A stretch of 64,000 bases of DNA, taken from assembly GCF_000175635.1 (NCBI RefSeq), contig NZ_ACVP01000023.1, positions 248,001 to 312,000 of the forward strand. Direction: 5' to 3'. A program made the position numbers and the translations under genes. This document shows, piece by piece, positions 35,020 through 43,426 of this stretch. The stretch is from Corynebacterium tuberculostearicum SK141. Lineage in GTDB: Bacteria > Actinomycetota > Actinomycetes > Mycobacteriales > Mycobacteriaceae. Under the pieces are notes generated by a model, which saw only the letters and a program-made list of their open reading frames with translations, was not told the origin of the DNA and made no database searches. Position 1 is the stretch's first letter; every line of letters begins with the position of its first letter.

Positions 35020-36228
35020 ATGACCTACGACTATGTCATCGGCATGGACGTCGGTAAATACTTTCACCACGCTTGCGTCTTAGATATCGACGGCACCCAG
35101 GTGCTATCTAAGCGCATCAACCAAAACGAAAAATCCCTGCGCGCACTGTTTTCAGCGTTCAGCGCACACGACCACAAGGTCCTTGTCGTCGTGGACCAGC
35201 CCAATAACATTGGTCGACTAACTGTCGCGGTTGCTCAAGAACTCGGGATCGACGTGCGCTACCTTCCCGGTTTGGCTATGCGTCAACTCTCGCGCATCCA
35301 CGCTGGCAATGCCAAAACTGATATCCGGGACGCCTATATCATCGCCCACGCTGCAAAGAACCTTCCGGAATCCCTCCGCAGCGTCGACCGCGTCGAAGAA
35401 GCCTTCCTCCAGTTGAAGGTCCTCAACGGTATCGACGAAGATTTAGCACGCTCCTACACCAGGCTCATCAATCAGATTCGAAGTGCACTAGTAGGCTGCT
35501 ACCCGCAATTCGAACAGGCCCTTCGCGGTCAGATAATTCACCGCAAGTGGGTTCTGCACCTACTTGCACGCTACGGCGGACCGACCAAGATAAAACGCCT
35601 CGGAAAGGCCAAGGCAGCTGCCTTCGCTCGACGCTATAAGGCACGCAATCCTGAACCTGTCCTCGATGCCATTTTCGCTGCCATCTCTGAGCAAACAGTT
35701 GCCATTGCTGGTGCACACTATGCCGAAATGGGCGTAGCAATGTCGGCGAAGGACGCGCTTTTAAAGCTCGAGCACCGCACACAAATCGAGCAGGAAGTCA
35801 TCGAGCTCATCAACGACATCCCCCACACTCAAATCCTGCTATCCATGCCAGGAATCGGACCAAAGACGGCAGCACAAATTCTCATGACCGCGGGCGACAT
35901 GACCGACTTCCCGACAGCTGGGCACCTAGCCTCTTACGCTGGCTTATCACCTCGGACAAACCAGTCCGGGACCTCGATCATGTCGAACTCACTGAACCGA
36001 GCTGGCAATAAAAAATTAAAGAACGCCCTATGGCAATCATCTTTTGCATCCATCAGATTCCACGAGTGTTCCCGGCAATTCTATGAACGAAAGCGCCGTG
36101 AAGGCAAGAGACACAACGCCGCAGTAGTAGCACTAGCCCGCAGACGGCTCAACGTCCTCTACGCCATGATGCGCAACCACGAGCACTACCACGATCCCGC
36201 ACCATCACAGGAAGACCTAGCAGCCTAG
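35020..36228 (+). CDS. IS110-family transposase (DEDD recombinase)
   Basis: 402 aa, full length and apparently intact. The N-terminal RuvC-like DEDD domain begins YVIGMDVGKYFHHACVLD (first Asp at residue 10) and continues with VVVDQP near 62-67 and NAKTDIRDAYIIA near 95-107. A coiled middle region leads to the Transposase_20 domain: LLSMPGIGPKTAAQILMTAG near residues 275-294, then LASYAGLSPRTNQSGTSI, whose Ser in the SGT motif is the likely catalytic serine of the family. AGGAGG precedes the ATG. The element is oriented against rplS and lepB, which suggests a fairly recent insertion. Confidence 0.96.
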   Translation: MTYDYVIGMDVGKYFHHACVLDIDGTQVLSKRINQNEKSLRALFSAFSAHDHKVLVVVDQPNNIGRLTVAVAQELGIDVRYLPGLAMRQLSRIHAGNAKTDIRDAYIIAHAAKNLPESLRSVDRVEEAFLQLKVLNGIDEDLARSYTRLINQIRSALVGCYPQFEQALRGQIIHRKWVLHLLARYGGPTKIKRLGKAKAAAFARRYKARNPEPVLDAIFAAISEQTVAIAGAHYAEMGVAMSAKDALLKLEHRTQIEQEVIELINDIPHTQILLSMPGIGPKTAAQILMTAGDMTDFPTAGHLASYAGLSPRTNQSGTSIMSNSLNRAGNKKLKNALWQSSFASIRFHECSRQFYERKRREGKRHNAAVVALARRRLNVLYAMMRNHEHYHDPAPSQEDLAA

Positions 36229-36419
36229 ACACTAAGAGTAAAGATAGCCGACCGGGTAAAATCCCAGTCGGCTAGCAGCCATGCCCGAAAACAACACGAC
36301 CAAACAACCCCGCAGAGAGAATCCGCCCCCAATTTCTCCACCCGCTAGGTTGACAACCTATATAGGAACACCCCCCCTTCCCTCTCGGCATAAGGATGAA
36401 GGGAATTGGACATAGAAAA

Positions 36420-36453
36420 ATTCCCCTGCACCCACAGTGGGGTGCAAGGGGAA
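36420..36453 (-). terminator. Terminator of rplS
   Basis: Arms TTCCCCTGCACCC / GGGTGCAAGGGGAA (one bulge) with a short loop; on the minus strand followed by TTTTTCTATG. It marks the chromosomal side of the IS insertion. Confidence 0.9.
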
Positions 36454-36475
36454 GCTGGCGCGCAGCGCGCTAGTA

Positions 36476-36820
36476 CTAGCGACGCTCCTTGATGCGAGCC
36501 TTCTTGCCGCGCAGATCGCGCAGGTAGTAGAGCTTCGCACGACGGACGCGGCCACGGCGGGAGACCTTGATGGACTCCAGGTTCGGGGAGTGAACCGGGA
36601 AGGTACGCTCAACGCCGATACCGAAGGAGACCTTACGGACGGTGAAGGTCTCGCGGATGCCGGAGCCCTGGCGACGGATGCAGATGCCCTTGAAGAGCTG
36701 TGCACGCTCGTTGTTGCCCTCGATAACCTTTACGTTAACGTCGAGGGTATCGCCTGGGCGGAAGGACGGGATATCGTCGCGCAGCTGTGCTGCATCGACC
36801 TTGTCAATAATGTTGGACAT
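36476..36820 (-). CDS. rplS: 50S ribosomal protein L19
   Basis: 114 aa, the standard length. Signature stretches: [20 protein letters not shown] near residues 25-44, [21 protein letters not shown] near 44-64, [17 protein letters not shown], and the basic C-terminus [21 protein letters not shown]. It is monocistronic, with its own terminator. On the minus strand GCTAGGGTCC near 36852-36857 is a likely -10, like the one before rpsB. Confidence 0.97.
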   Translation of the reverse strand: MSNIIDKVDAAQLRDDIPSFRPGDTLDVNVKVIEGNNERAQLFKGICIRRQGSGIRETFTVRKVSFGIGVERTFPVHSPNLESIKVSRRGRVRRAKLYYLRDLRGKKARIKERR

Positions 36821-36968
36821 GCCAATATTCCTTTTCAGTTTGGGACAGAGGACCCTAGCGGCGTACTGCCTAACCGGTTCGTGCCCGTTACATAGAACGG
36901 TGCACTATTTTTCCACATACGCCAGCCGGAACCAAATCCTCATATTGCAAATTTCCTCGCCCCACCCA

Positions 36969-36996
36969 AGGTTCCTCACCGCAGCGTAAGGAACCT
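36969..36996 (-). terminator. Hairpin at the end of tex
   Basis: Arms AGGTTCCT / AGGAACCT overlap the tex stop codon. No clear T-tract follows, so it is a weak terminator candidate. Confidence 0.4.
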
Positions 36997-39331
36997 AGAA
37001 ACCTGCCTTCTTCAGGGCATCGGCCATGGCTCCACCACCACCGGCGCCATTTTGTCCACCCGTGCGGCCGCGCGAGCCACCCCGAGATCCGCGCCCGGAT
37101 TTGTGGCCGGAGCGCTTTCCGCCTCCTCCGCCGCCGGACTTAGCGGAACCGCGTGGGGAATCACCGCGGCGTTTGGGAGCCGGCTGACCCGGTTCATCAT
37201 CCAAACGGAAGGAGAGACCGATGCGCTGGCGCTCCACATCAACCTCCATGACCTTCACCTTGACCACCTGGCCAGAGCGCACGACCTCGTGCGGATCGGA
37301 AACAAACTTGTGGCTCATGGCAGAAACGTGGACGAGGCCATCCTGATGGACTCCGACATCCACGAAGGCGCCAAATGCCGCCACGTTGGTCACCGTGCCC
37401 TCAAGAATCATGCCCGGGGTGAGATCGGAGACCTTATGTACGCCTTCTTTAAAGGTGGCAGTCTTGAACTCAGGGCGCGGGTCGCGTCCGGGTTTATCCA
37501 GCTCGGCGATGATATCGGTCACCGTAGGAATGCCGAAAGTCTCATCCGCAAAGTCTGCTGGCGCCAGCGTGCTGAGTACGCGGGTATTGCCAATAAGTTC
37601 AGAAATACCCAGGCCCGTCTTCTCCGCGATGCGGGAGACGACAGGATAGGCCTCTGGGTGTACGGCAGAGGAATCCAGTGGATCGGTACCGCCGTTGATA
37701 CGGAGGAAGCCTGCAGACTGCTCAAAGGCCTTAGGTCCAAGACGCGGTACCTTCTTCAGTTCCTTGCGGGAAGCGAAAGAACCGTGTTCATTGCGGTAGG
37801 AAACGATATTGGCGGCGATGGTGGAATTGACACCCGCTACGCGTTCAAGCAGCGGGACGGAAGCGGTATTGAGATCAACACCCACGCCGTTTACCGCACT
37901 TTCCACCACGCCATCAAGAGTGCGGGCGAGCGCCGTCTGGTTAACGTCGTGCTGGTACTGCCCCACACCAATGGCCTTCGGATCGATCTTGACCAACTCA
38001 GCCAAAGGATCCTGCAAGCGGCGAGCGATGGAAACCGCACCGCGCAGCGAGACATCCATGTCAGGGAATTCTTCTGCCGCAAGCGGCGAGGCGGAGTAGA
38101 CCGAGGCGCCGGACTCGGAAACCACGACGGGCGTGGGTCGCTGGCCGCCGGCCTGTTTAATTAGGTCCGCAATTTCCTGAGCAAGCTTCTCGGTCTCGCG
38201 GGAGGCGGTGCCGTTGCCGATGGCCATAAGGTCTACAGAATGCTTGGCGCACAGGGTCGACAGCGTTTGAACTGCTTGGCTCCACTGGTTCTGCGGCTGA
38301 TGCGGGTAGACAATGGCGGTATCGAGCACCTTGCCGGTTTTGTCCACTACCGCGCACTTCACACCATTGCGGTAACCCGGATCCAAGCCGATGGTGGCAC
38401 GCTGGCCAGCAGGTGCCGCGAGCAGCACGTCGCGCAAATTGGTGGCAAAGATCTTCAGCGCGCCTTCCTCCGCGATCTCTTTTAGCCGCATGCGAACGTC
38501 CAGGCTGGAGGAAATATAGAGCTTGGTGCGCCAGCCCCAATGGACGGCGTCGGCAAGCCACTTGGAGGAGCGATCCAACTCGAAGCGGGAGGCGATTGCG
38601 TCCTCGTAATCGGCGTCATCGCCGGCATCTAGCTGCAACTGCAGCACGCCCTCATTCTCGCCACGCAGCAGCGCCAAAATGCGGTGCGAAGGCAGCTTGT
38701 GGAAAGGCTCGTTGAAATCGAAGTAATCCTTAAACTTCGCGCCCTCAGCTTCCTTGCCCTCAACAACGTGCGCGCCCATGGAGCCCTCAGTGAACATACG
38801 CTCGCGTACTTCACCCACCAGATCCGCGTCGAGCGCGAAGCGATCCACCAAGATGGCGCGGGCACCGTCGAGGGCCTTCTTGGTGTCCTCAAAGCCCTCG
38901 GTGATAAAGGCCTGTGCCAACTCTTCCGGAGCGGCGTTGGGATCCGCAATGAGCTTATCGGTCAGCTCCTCCAGGCCAGCTTCGCGCGCAATATCGGCCT
39001 TGGTTTTGCGGCGCTTCTTATACGGCAGATACAAATCTTCTAGGCGCGCTTTGGTGTCGCAGGCAAGGATTTGCTCCTTGAGGGCGTCGCTAAGCTTGCC
39101 CTGCTCTTCAATCGCCGCAAGGATGGTCTCCTTGCGCTCCTGTAGTTCCTTTAAATAATTCGCACGCTCTTCAATGGTGCGCAGCTGGGAATCATCCAGC
39201 CCGCCGGTGGCCTCCTTGCGGTAGCGGGCAATAAACGGGACGGTATTGCCCTCCGCAATCAGCTGCAACGCGGTAGAAACCTGCGATTCCTTGACGTTGA
39301 GCTCGGCGGCGATAGTGGCCGCAATATTCAC
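36995..39331 (-). CDS. tex: Tex family RNA-binding transcription accessory protein
   Basis: 778 aa. Domains in order: N-terminal Tex_N with ARYRKEATGGLDDSQLRTIEER, a YqgF/RNaseH-like domain starting ATIGLDPGYRNGVKCAVVD near residue 320, two helix-hairpin-helix motifs (NGVGVDLNTASVPLLERVAG and RKELKKVPRLGPKAFEQ) near 480-545, and a C-terminal S1 domain (GMILEGTVTNVAAFGAFVDVGVHQDGLVH) near 635-700. After S1 comes a 75-residue Gly/Arg/Ser-rich tail with RGSRGG and GGGGGG runs, absent from E. coli-type Tex. The tail probably binds RNA. Confidence 0.95.
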   Translation of the reverse strand: MNIAATIAAELNVKESQVSTALQLIAEGNTVPFIARYRKEATGGLDDSQLRTIEERANYLKELQERKETILAAIEEQGKLSDALKEQILACDTKARLEDLYLPYKKRRKTKADIAREAGLEELTDKLIADPNAAPEELAQAFITEGFEDTKKALDGARAILVDRFALDADLVGEVRERMFTEGSMGAHVVEGKEAEGAKFKDYFDFNEPFHKLPSHRILALLRGENEGVLQLQLDAGDDADYEDAIASRFELDRSSKWLADAVHWGWRTKLYISSSLDVRMRLKEIAEEGALKIFATNLRDVLLAAPAGQRATIGLDPGYRNGVKCAVVDKTGKVLDTAIVYPHQPQNQWSQAVQTLSTLCAKHSVDLMAIGNGTASRETEKLAQEIADLIKQAGGQRPTPVVVSESGASVYSASPLAAEEFPDMDVSLRGAVSIARRLQDPLAELVKIDPKAIGVGQYQHDVNQTALARTLDGVVESAVNGVGVDLNTASVPLLERVAGVNSTIAANIVSYRNEHGSFASRKELKKVPRLGPKAFEQSAGFLRINGGTDPLDSSAVHPEAYPVVSRIAEKTGLGISELIGNTRVLSTLAPADFADETFGIPTVTDIIAELDKPGRDPRPEFKTATFKEGVHKVSDLTPGMILEGTVTNVAAFGAFVDVGVHQDGLVHVSAMSHKFVSDPHEVVRSGQVVKVKVMEVDVERQRIGLSFRLDDEPGQPAPKRRGDSPRGSAKSGGGGGGKRSGHKSGRGSRGGSRGRTGGQNGAGGGGAMADALKKAGF

Positions 39332-39432
39332 GTGGTCTCCTCACTCTTTCTCGAGGTTTGGGATTAGACCCACCCAATTTACCGCACGGCTCCTCTGCTA
39401 CCTTCGCTTGCCGACGCCCCCTAGACGCACAA

Positions 39433-39463
39433 AACCTCCTTTCCCAGTAAGGGAAAGGAGGTT
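39433..39463 (-). terminator. Terminator of the unknown membrane-protein gene
   Basis: Perfect 13-bp stem AACCTCCTTTCCC / GGGAAAGGAGGTT with a 5-nt loop; on the minus strand TTTTGTG follows. Confidence 0.92.
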
Positions 39464-39477
39464 GCTGCGGCGCGCTC

Positions 39478-40110
39478 TTAGTAGATAACCACGCGGGCGT
39501 TATCGCCGCCGGAGCAGGAAACGCGCGAAGAGCTACCGGAGCAGTACATGGTGTAGGTACCACCGGTGGCCGGCGAGTAGACGCTCAAGGTAGCGCCGGT
39601 GCCGCCGCCGGCGACCCAGTTATTCATAAACGCGGTATAGACGTTGCTGGCAAAACCGCTGGAGGTTTTGCTGGTAGCTGGATAGTAGCTAGTGAAGTCA
39701 CTCCAAGAGTGCCCATTGCTGCTGCCAGAAGACGCTGCCTGTGCCGGCGCTGGCGCTGGAGCATCCTTAGTCTTGGTCACCGTGACCGGGCTGGAATCTT
39801 CATCCTCATCCTCAGCATCGTCCTTGGACGAGGAACCGGAGTGCTTGCTAGATCCGGAGCCGCTATTCGCATCCGCCTGCTGGAATTGACTATCGGCAGC
39901 AGCGCTGGTCGATGCATCATCCTTGTTATTGGTCACGAACATGATAACCATGGCGGCCACCGCGATGATCGCCACAATTGCTGCGATAATTGCGGCGATG
40001 GTGGCGCCGCCTACGCCACCGCTTTGCTGCGGCTGGGAATAATACTGCTGATTGTACTGAGGCGGCTGCTGGTTATATCCACCGTAGTTATTGCCATTGG
40101 GAGCCGTCAT
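39478..40110 (-). CDS. Membrane-anchored protein of unknown function with Gln/Pro-rich N-terminus
   Basis: 210 aa. Residues 1-32 are rich in Gln, Asn, Tyr and Pro (NNYGGYNQQPPQYNQQYY), followed by one membrane helix (about 35-60, TIAAIIAAIVAIIAVAAMVI). The outer part begins with a long acidic Ser-rich linker with DDAEDEDEDSS and APAPAPAQAA. It ends in a domain of about 80 residues with YYPATSKTSSGFASNVYTAF and two cysteines in MYCSGSSSRVSCSGG, which probably form a disulfide. The topology (Gln/Pro-rich cytoplasmic tail, single helix, outer domain) is common for actinobacterial envelope proteins. I do not recognise the outer domain. Confidence 0.78.
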   Translation of the reverse strand: MTAPNGNNYGGYNQQPPQYNQQYYSQPQQSGGVGGATIAAIIAAIVAIIAVAAMVIMFVTNNKDDASTSAAADSQFQQADANSGSGSSKHSGSSSKDDAEDEDEDSSPVTVTKTKDAPAPAPAQAASSGSSNGHSWSDFTSYYPATSKTSSGFASNVYTAFMNNWVAGGGTGATLSVYSPATGGTYTMYCSGSSSRVSCSGGDNARVVIY

Positions 40111-40231
40111 AATTCAGGGACCACCTTGGGAATAGGAATCTAGAGGGAATGTCCCCTTCACTATAACCTTAGAAGGCATATGCGCTGCAGTTTAGGCATG
40201 AAAAAGCGCTAAATAATTGTCTAGATTCCGC

Positions 40232-40606
40232 TTATAACCCAGAATCCGCCCGCCACACCGCCGGGGCACCAAGCCCCATCTCCGTAAAACCGATTTCCGC
40301 ACTGCCTACCCACGAGGCTGCCGGCGGCAAGCAGTCTGCTACTAAGGAAGCCACCGTGGCCAGGGGCTGCGTGGTCTTTCCGTTTACGATGAGCCGCCAC
40401 ACCGGTATTCCTTGTGGCCACTGGCCAAATCTGAAGCGGTATTCCTGCGCTAGCGGGCTGCTTTCAGTGCATTCCTCCGCTACCTGGAGAGCGAAAATGC
40501 TTAGCGGCTCAAAGCCCCGTGCCCGCAGCGCCTCTGGCAATGCTTCGAGGCTTTTCTCCCACTTCTTGGGCTCTATGAGCACGGAAAGATCGGCGCTTAC
40601 CTCCAT
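40232..40606 (-). CDS. Hypothetical protein coupled to trmD
   Basis: 124 aa, not recognised. It contains an acidic start MEVSADLSVLIEPKKWEKSL, a middle section with YRFRFGQWPQGIPVWRLIVNGK, and a hydrophobic stretch LATVASLVADCLPP. No signal peptide or membrane helix is convincing. Its ATG overlaps the trmD stop codon (TAATG), so translation is almost certainly coupled to trmD. Being the last gene of the rimM-trmD transcript suggests, but does not show, a link to ribosome or tRNA maturation. Confidence 0.8.
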   Translation of the reverse strand: MEVSADLSVLIEPKKWEKSLEALPEALRARGFEPLSIFALQVAEECTESSPLAQEYRFRFGQWPQGIPVWRLIVNGKTTQPLATVASLVADCLPPAASWVGSAEIGFTEMGLGAPAVWRADSGL

Positions 40607-41478
40607 TAGCCTTCACCCTGTGCGTAAGCTTCTTGTTCCAACTGCGCGATGAAAGCCCTGTCTTGTTTATCGAGCTCAGCCGCCTCCAAAAGTTCGGGAC
40701 GGCGTTGCCACGTGCGCAGCAATGCCTGTTCCCTCCGCCATTTGTCTACCAATCCGTGGTTTCCCGAGGTGAGCACCTCCGGCACGGCTAGGCCACGCCA
40801 CTCTCGCGGCTTGGTATAGCTCGGGCCTTCCAAGAGACCATCAGAAAAAGAATCTTCCTCATGAGAGCGCTTATTTCCCAGCACGCCGGGGATGAGTCGC
40901 ACTACTGCCTCAGCAATCACCAACGTTGCCACTTCCCCACCGATCAACACATAATCGCCGATGGAAACCTCGCGCACGCGGTAGCGCCGAGCGGCGTCAT
41001 CCACCACGCGCTGATCGATGCCCTCATAACGCCCGCAGGCAAAAACAATGTGCTCCTCATTGGACCACGCCCGCGCATCTGCTTGGCTAAACGGTTTTCC
41101 GGTTGGCGTCGGCACGATAAGCAGTGGGAGGTCGCTATCCTCATCGGCCGTGGCATCAACCGTATAGGCTTGTGCCTCTACCCCTTCTAATTCGTCATGG
41201 CGCGGACGGTTCAGGTGTGGCAGCGCAGACTCTAGATTGGGCGCACTTTCCCGCGCGGCGACGCTATCGAGCGCCGGCCCCCAAACTTCTGGCTTCATAA
41301 CCATGCCGGGGCCACCACCGAACGGCGAGTCATCGACAGACTTATGCGCATCCGTAGCCCACTGCCGCAGATCGTGCACACCTACTTCAAGGCGACCTTG
41401 TTCAATGGCCTTCCCCAAAAGCGCATGCCGCAACGGGTCCAGGTACTCCGGAAAAATGGTGATGACGTCAAGCCTCAT
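40606..41478 (-). CDS. trmD: tRNA (guanine-N1-)-methyltransferase
   Basis: 290 aa, SPOUT methyltransferase that makes m1G37 in tRNA. Motifs: MRLDVITIFPEYLDPL at the start, DDSPFGGGPGMVMKPE near residue 50, the knotted SAM site CGRYEGIDQRV near 151, and SIGDYVLIGGEVATLV near 174. It is about 30-40 residues longer than E. coli TrmD because of an insertion near residues 80-118 that contains Asp/Glu-rich DATADEDSD. It overlaps rimM by 4 nt and the next gene by 1 nt. Confidence 0.96.
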   Translation of the reverse strand: MRLDVITIFPEYLDPLRHALLGKAIEQGRLEVGVHDLRQWATDAHKSVDDSPFGGGPGMVMKPEVWGPALDSVAARESAPNLESALPHLNRPRHDELEGVEAQAYTVDATADEDSDLPLLIVPTPTGKPFSQADARAWSNEEHIVFACGRYEGIDQRVVDDAARRYRVREVSIGDYVLIGGEVATLVIAEAVVRLIPGVLGNKRSHEEDSFSDGLLEGPSYTKPREWRGLAVPEVLTSGNHGLVDKWRREQALLRTWQRRPELLEAAELDKQDRAFIAQLEQEAYAQGEG

Positions 41479-41972
41479 AGGTCAAGCAATCCTTCCGGCG
41501 GATCGATGGTGCACGTTCCAGCCTCTAGGTTCACCTCAGGAACAATGGCATGCACGAAGGGAATGAGCGCCTCCTTGCTGTTGTCGAGTTCTACCTCCAA
41601 CAAATCCTGGCTTCCGCCGTGGATGACCGATGTGACCTCACCGATCTCCTCGCCTTCCAGAAGTACGCGGAGCCCTTCCAGCTCATGGTCGTAAAAGCCA
41701 TCATCATCACTGTCAAGCGGCGCGGCAAAGAACTTGGTACCGCGGAGGCTATCCGCCACTGTTCGGTCTTTGATCTCTTCAAAGGTAACGAGCAGCCTTC
41801 CCTTATGGCTCCGGACCGCCTTGATAGTTAGTGTGTGCTCCTTCTTGCCCTGCGTGCCATGAAGAACTTCCCCTACCGCAAAGCGCACCTCCGGTTCATC
41901 CGTAGTGGCTTCTACTACGACTTCACCTTTCACGCCGTGCGATTTAATCACGCGACCAATCATCAATTCCAT
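41475..41972 (-). CDS. rimM: 16S rRNA processing protein RimM
   Basis: 165 aa. The N-terminal RimM domain opens LMIGRVIKSHGVKGEVVVEA (residues 3-22), with RGTKFFAAPLDSD near 80-92. The C-terminal PRC-barrel ends LIPFVHAIVPEVNLEAGTCTIDPPEGLLDL. It assists 30S assembly. A TAGACT box on the minus strand (about 41981-41986) lies so close to the ATG at 41972 that a leaderless transcript is likely. The downstream trmD overlaps by 4 nt. Confidence 0.96.
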   Translation of the reverse strand: MELMIGRVIKSHGVKGEVVVEATTDEPEVRFAVGEVLHGTQGKKEHTLTIKAVRSHKGRLLVTFEEIKDRTVADSLRGTKFFAAPLDSDDDGFYDHELEGLRVLLEGEEIGEVTSVIHGGSQDLLEVELDNSKEALIPFVHAIVPEVNLEAGTCTIDPPEGLLDL

Positions 41973-42078
41973 AGCGGAAAGTCTACAACACAGACCTCTT
42001 TGCCCTTGTCAGTCACGAATTTTGGCGCTGTGGAAAGCAAACCCAGAATTTGAGTCTCATTGTCGTTAAAGTGGGTTC

Positions 42079-42483
42079 ATGAGCGATCTACCCACCAACT
42101 CCCCGGACACGTTTGGCGCAGCTTCTCATTCAGGCGAGGATTCCGTAATGTCCGCACTAAACCTGCTGGACATCGCGCCTGATACCGATCCGCACCGCCC
42201 GCGCCCAGGCGTACAGCGCGTCTTGAGCGCCGATGGTGCCAACCTCATTCTCTTTAGCTTTGCACCTGGACAGTCCCTGCCCGACCATAAGGCCGCACAT
42301 CCCATCACCGTGCAGGCGCTGCGCGGTGAGCTTGACTTCAGCTACGGCAGTGAAACCATCACGCTCACCCCCGGCTCTATCGTGCACCTTCCTGCATATG
42401 AAGTGCATAAGGTCGAGGCTACAAGCGAGAGCGGCAACCCTTCTACCCCCGCAATTTTGCTACTCACCATGCTAACCAAATAA
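42079..42483 (+). CDS. Cupin domain protein
   Basis: 134 aa. After a 30-residue Asp/Ser-rich N-terminus comes a single small cupin barrel: FSFAPGQSLPDHKAAHPITVQALRGELDF near residues 55-83 and TPGSIVHLPAYEVHKVEA near 94-111. The metal-site pattern is partly changed (DHKAAHP instead of HxH), so metal binding is uncertain. It lies 30 nt upstream of a TetR-type regulator on the same strand and probably shares its transcript. A second in-frame Met at residue 24 is another possible start. Confidence 0.85.
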   Translation: MSDLPTNSPDTFGAASHSGEDSVMSALNLLDIAPDTDPHRPRPGVQRVLSADGANLILFSFAPGQSLPDHKAAHPITVQALRGELDFSYGSETITLTPGSIVHLPAYEVHKVEATSESGNPSTPAILLLTMLTK

Positions 42484-42512
42484 TTTATACAAGCATAAGT
42501 TTTGGTGATAAA

Positions 42513-43208
42513 ATGAGTTTTATGGAAACGCACAATAAGCCCTACCATCATGGAAACCTCCACGATGAGCTGCTCCGTATCGCTGTTCAACTAGGCAAAA
42601 GAAGCGGCCCCGAAGCAATTACCGTTCGTGCGGTAACCCGCGAAGCAGGAGTGTCCCCTACCTCCGCATACCGCCACTTCAAGGACCAAGAAGAACTGCA
42701 CGACAAGGTCGCCGAACTTGCCACCGATGAGTTGGTCCGGCGTTTACACGAGACTACCGAGACTGCAGAGGGCCTAGATTTTCCAGAGCACCTTATGCAA
42801 ATTGGTTACGCTTACCTCGAGTTTGCCTTGGATGAGACCAATTTCTTCCGCTGCATGCTGGAGTGGAAGGCACTGCGTTTCATGCTTGGCGTCGATCCCA
42901 ATACGGAAGATGATCCGAAGATGGATCACCTACAGCAGATTCGCGATTTCTTTGCCCTGTTGTCCCGCCACGCCGAAGCACTGGACAATACCACTGAGCC
43001 TACGTATTTCCTGCAAAATGCTCTGCTGGCCTGGTCGGCTATTCATGGATTTACCGTGCTTGCCATCAACGGCCCTATGTCGCAGCTTCCACGCGAGCAG
43101 ATCCTCGAGCTTTTCACTCCGGTTGTTGCAGGCGCGATGCGCGGCATGGACTTTAAGCAACCCTCTAACGTCTACAGCCGCTACTCCAGCTACAAGCCAC
43201 AGAACTAA
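42513..43208 (+). CDS. TetR-family transcriptional regulator
   Basis: 231 aa. The DNA-binding helix-turn-helix is near residues 10-58 (PYHHGNLHDELLRIAVQL then AITVRAVTREAGVSPTSAYRHF), with the N-terminal HHGNLHDEL pattern of regulators that have a WHG-type C-terminal domain. The ligand domain spans 80-225 and has no recognisable pocket signature. An alternative ATG is at 42522. It may regulate itself and the upstream cupin gene; an imperfect repeat TTATACAAGCATAA at about 42484-42499 is a possible operator. Confidence 0.9.
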   Translation: MSFMETHNKPYHHGNLHDELLRIAVQLGKRSGPEAITVRAVTREAGVSPTSAYRHFKDQEELHDKVAELATDELVRRLHETTETAEGLDFPEHLMQIGYAYLEFALDETNFFRCMLEWKALRFMLGVDPNTEDDPKMDHLQQIRDFFALLSRHAEALDNTTEPTYFLQNALLAWSAIHGFTVLAINGPMSQLPREQILELFTPVVAGAMRGMDFKQPSNVYSRYSSYKPQN

Positions 43209-43254
43209 AGGCGAACTGACATATCCCCGACATGGATGCCGCACGTTTCCTAGC

Positions 43255-43340
43255 GCGTCACCGCCAGTAGCGACCGCGTACGCAGCCCCGTTAAGGACTA
43301 GCGTGCGCGGTCACTATCGTGTGCCGGCGTTCTTCGCGAA
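43255..43340 (+). terminator. Imperfect hairpin downstream of the TetR gene
   Basis: Arms around TAGCGACCGCGTAC (43268-43281) and GTGCGCGGTCACTA (43303-43316) pair with two mismatches. Poly-T is lacking, so its role is unclear. Confidence 0.35.
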
Positions 43341-43347
43341 CTATAAA

Positions 43348-43386
43348 GGCCCCGCTACTACGACCCGTGATCGTAGCGGCGGGGCC
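43348..43386 (-). terminator. Terminator of rpsP
   Basis: Sixteen-bp stem GGCCCCGCTACTACGA / TCGTAGCGGCGGGGCC with a 2-nt mismatch; on the minus strand TTTATAG follows. Confidence 0.85.
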
Positions 43387-43426
43387 CGAAGCTAAAGCGC
43401 TATGCGCTTAACAAGGGGGGGGCAGA

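Larger units (their letters stand above)
34690..36400 (+). mobile_element. IS110-family insertion sequence
   Basis: One complete element between lepB and rplS. Its transposase gene is at 35020-36228 on the opposite strand to its neighbours. The left end, about 34690-35019, is non-coding and strongly structured. The right end, about 36229-36360, contains an 8+3-bp hairpin TAGCCGAC-c-GGG / CCC-a-GTCGGCTA at 36245-36274 and AGGTTGACAACCT at 36347-36359, which includes a -35-like TTGACA at 36350-36355 as IS110 right ends often do. IS110 elements have no terminal inverted repeats, so the exact ends are not determined. Both stated limits are estimates to within about 60 nt. Confidence 0.75.
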
